Assembly: GCA_036720245.1 (NCBI GenBank)
Contig: DAIMNI010000081.1
Span: forward strand, 1-7,747
Direction of reading: 5' to 3'
Origin: JAAZMA01 sp036720245
GTDB lineage: Bacteria > Bacillota > Clostridia > Tissierellales > Tepidimicrobiaceae
DNA: 7,747 nt
Both the position numbers and the translations under genes were made by a program. Position 1 is the first letter of the stretch. Each line of letters begins with the position of its first letter. This document shows positions 6,501 to 7,747 of the stretch, piece after piece. The notes beneath the pieces are model-generated. The model was given only the letters and a program-made list of their open reading frames with translations. It was not told the origin of the DNA and made no database searches.

Positions 6501-6579
6501 ATATTAAATTCTAAATAGAAGTGAAAATGATACAACTATTATGCAATTATGATGTATTATTAAATAAGAGGTGGTATTA

Positions 6580-7239
6580 ATGATTCGAATTTTAATTGTT
6601 GAAGATGAAAAACCTATTTCTGATTTAATACGGATGAACTTATTTGAAGCAGGATACTTTTGTGATTGTGCTTTCGATGGAATGGCAGCTGTAAATATGC
6701 TAGATGAGAACAAATATGATCTAATTTTATTAGATATTCTTCTTCCGAAAGTTGATGGATATGAGGTTATGGAGTATGTGAAACCATTGGATATTCCCGT
6801 AATATTTTTAACAGCAAAAGCAAGTGTAGATGACAGGGTTAAAGGGTTAAAACTAGGTGCTGATGATTATCTTGTGAAACCATTTGAAATTGTTGAACTT
6901 TTAGCACGAGTTGAAGCTGTTCTAAGAAGATATAATCTTAGTCAATCTATCATTGAAATAGGTGGCTTGACTATTGATACTAAAGCAAGAACAGTAAAAA
7001 GGGAAAGCCTAGAAATCCCTTTAACGAAAAAAGAATATGAACTTCTCCTTTTATTTATTAATAACAAAAATATTGCGCTTTTTAGAGATAAGATATATGA
7101 AAAAATATGGGGTGGGGATTATATGGGGGAAAGTAGAACTGTTGATTTACATGTTCAACGTTTACGAAAAAAGCTTGGTTGGGAGCAGTTGATTACGGCA
7201 GTCTATAAAGTAGGCTATCGATTGGAGATAGACCAATGA
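6580..7239 (+). CDS. OmpR/PhoB family two-component response regulator
   Basis: Cytoplasmic transcription factor activated by phosphorylation, 219 aa, a standard length. The receiver domain (1-118) has the acidic pocket E8-D9, phosphoacceptor D52 in LILLDILLPKVDG, switch residue T78 and conserved K100 in DDYLVKPFE, so all catalytic positions are intact. The C-terminal winged helix (about 125-215) shows LTKKEYELLLLFINNKN, the recognition-helix region RTVDLHVQRLRKKLG (186-200) and the wing VYKVGYRL. A GTG at 6571 is in frame but falls in the AGAGGTGG ribosome binding site; the ATG at 6580 has proper spacing. The stop overlaps the sensor kinase start (ATGA), so the pair is co-translated. The regulated target is not visible; it may lie beyond the right edge. 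CpG density is several times that of the operon to the left. Confidence 0.95.
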   Translation: MIRILIVEDEKPISDLIRMNLFEAGYFCDCAFDGMAAVNMLDENKYDLILLDILLPKVDGYEVMEYVKPLDIPVIFLTAKASVDDRVKGLKLGADDYLVKPFEIVELLARVEAVLRRYNLSQSIIEIGGLTIDTKARTVKRESLEIPLTKKEYELLLLFINNKNIALFRDKIYEKIWGGDYMGESRTVDLHVQRLRKKLGWEQLITAVYKVGYRLEIDQ

Positions 7240-7747
7240 AATTATCATGGAAAGTATTTTTAAGCACTTTAATAATTACCATATTGACATTCAGCATAGG
7301 AGGTTATTTCCTCATATCTGCTGTTTTTCAGTCTGCTTTTAATAGAGAAAGCAGCTCAGCATTGGAGGAAAACAAAATGCTCCGCAGTTATTTTGGAGCG
7401 GTAATTCCTACGGCAACATCTGAAGCACAGAGTAAAGTAGCAATGATAAATATCTCAGAATCTATTATAGCTCATTTTACAAATGATAAGTTGTCAATTA
7501 GGATTTCTGATGATGTACAGAATATAATTGCTCAGAGTGATGATGAAAATTTTGATATGAATTTGCTAAAAAAACAACTTGAAGACAATTCCTTGTTGTA
7601 TAAGACTATGGAATATAATGGCAGCTACTATATCCAGACAGCCTCGGTTATTGAAACTTTTAGCGGAAAAGTATACTTGGAAACCATTCATGATATATCT
7701 TCCATTTTTACAGACAGGCAGAATTTATTTTCTTTTTATCGAAAATT
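7236..7747 (+). CDS. sensor histidine kinase, N-terminal part (cut by window end)
   Basis: The open frame starts at the ATG overlapping the regulator's TGA and runs without a stop to the last base, giving about 170 residues. It begins MKLSWKVFLSTLIITILTFS: a short basic start and one membrane helix (about residues 7-29). A polar, presumably extracytoplasmic region follows, containing INISESIIAHFTNDKLSIRI and later YNGSYYIQTASVIETFSGKVYLET, the latter resembling a strand-rich sensing fold. The second membrane helix, HAMP, phosphoacceptor-His and ATP-binding domains would lie beyond the window, so kinase identity rests on the regulator overlap and the membrane architecture. The signal sensed cannot be told. 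CpG use matches the regulator gene. Confidence 0.85.
   Translation, partial: MKLSWKVFLSTLIITILTFSIGGYFLISAVFQSAFNRESSSALEENKMLRSYFGAVIPTATSEAQSKVAMINISESIIAHFTNDKLSIRISDDVQNIIAQSDDENFDMNLLKKQLEDNSLLYKTMEYNGSYYIQTASVIETFSGKVYLETIHDISSIFTDRQNLFSFYRK

Noticed and set aside
6531..6560. Sigma-A promoter for the two-component genes (TATTAT at 6555-6560)
   Set aside because: No acceptable -35 at 16-18 bases, and the start point would fall in the ribosome binding site; the true promoter in 6501-6575 could not be identified.

Overview
The window comes from an AT-rich, low-GC Gram-positive bacterium, most likely a member of the Clostridia or a close relative. The signs are strong AG-rich ribosome binding sites, heavy use of AGA/ATA/TTA codons, TTG starts, an MMPL/YhgE-type export pair and a preQ1-controlled QueT transporter. 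Genus cannot be told from the sequence alone.

Region 1 (1-1145): a short edge hairpin, then a 335-aa protein of unknown function. Near its C-terminus it carries an almost textbook copy of the active-site signature of Na+-pumping decarboxylase beta subunits (SIGIIGGADGPTSI), yet it lacks that family's membrane helices. A strong shared hairpin separates it from the next, convergent gene.

Region 2 (1113-1775, minus strand): a complete queuosine-precursor uptake unit. It has a sigma-A-like promoter, a compact class I preQ1 riboswitch at the very 5' end of the transcript, mutually exclusive antiterminator and terminator hairpins, a further hairpin touching the ribosome binding site, queT, and a terminator overlapping its stop codon.

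Region 3 (1886-6500, plus strand): a TetR-family regulator, a palindromic operator-like cluster downstream of a promoter, a 12-helix MMPL/RND transporter, and a secreted protein rich in LxxG repeats. The transporter and the repeat protein overlap (TTGA) and are probably translationally coupled. The likely model is a TetR-repressed export operon in which the repeat protein is the extracytoplasmic partner of the pump. A clear terminator closes it.

Region 4 (6501-7747): an OmpR-family response regulator overlapping (ATGA) the start of a membrane sensor kinase cut by the window end. CpG dinucleotides are several times denser here than in the export operon, which suggests a different origin or history. 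No rRNA, tRNA, CRISPR array or insertion sequence was recognised. No gene-free stretch exceeds 300 bases; the longest, 1620-1906, is mostly filled by the queT leader and two promoters.
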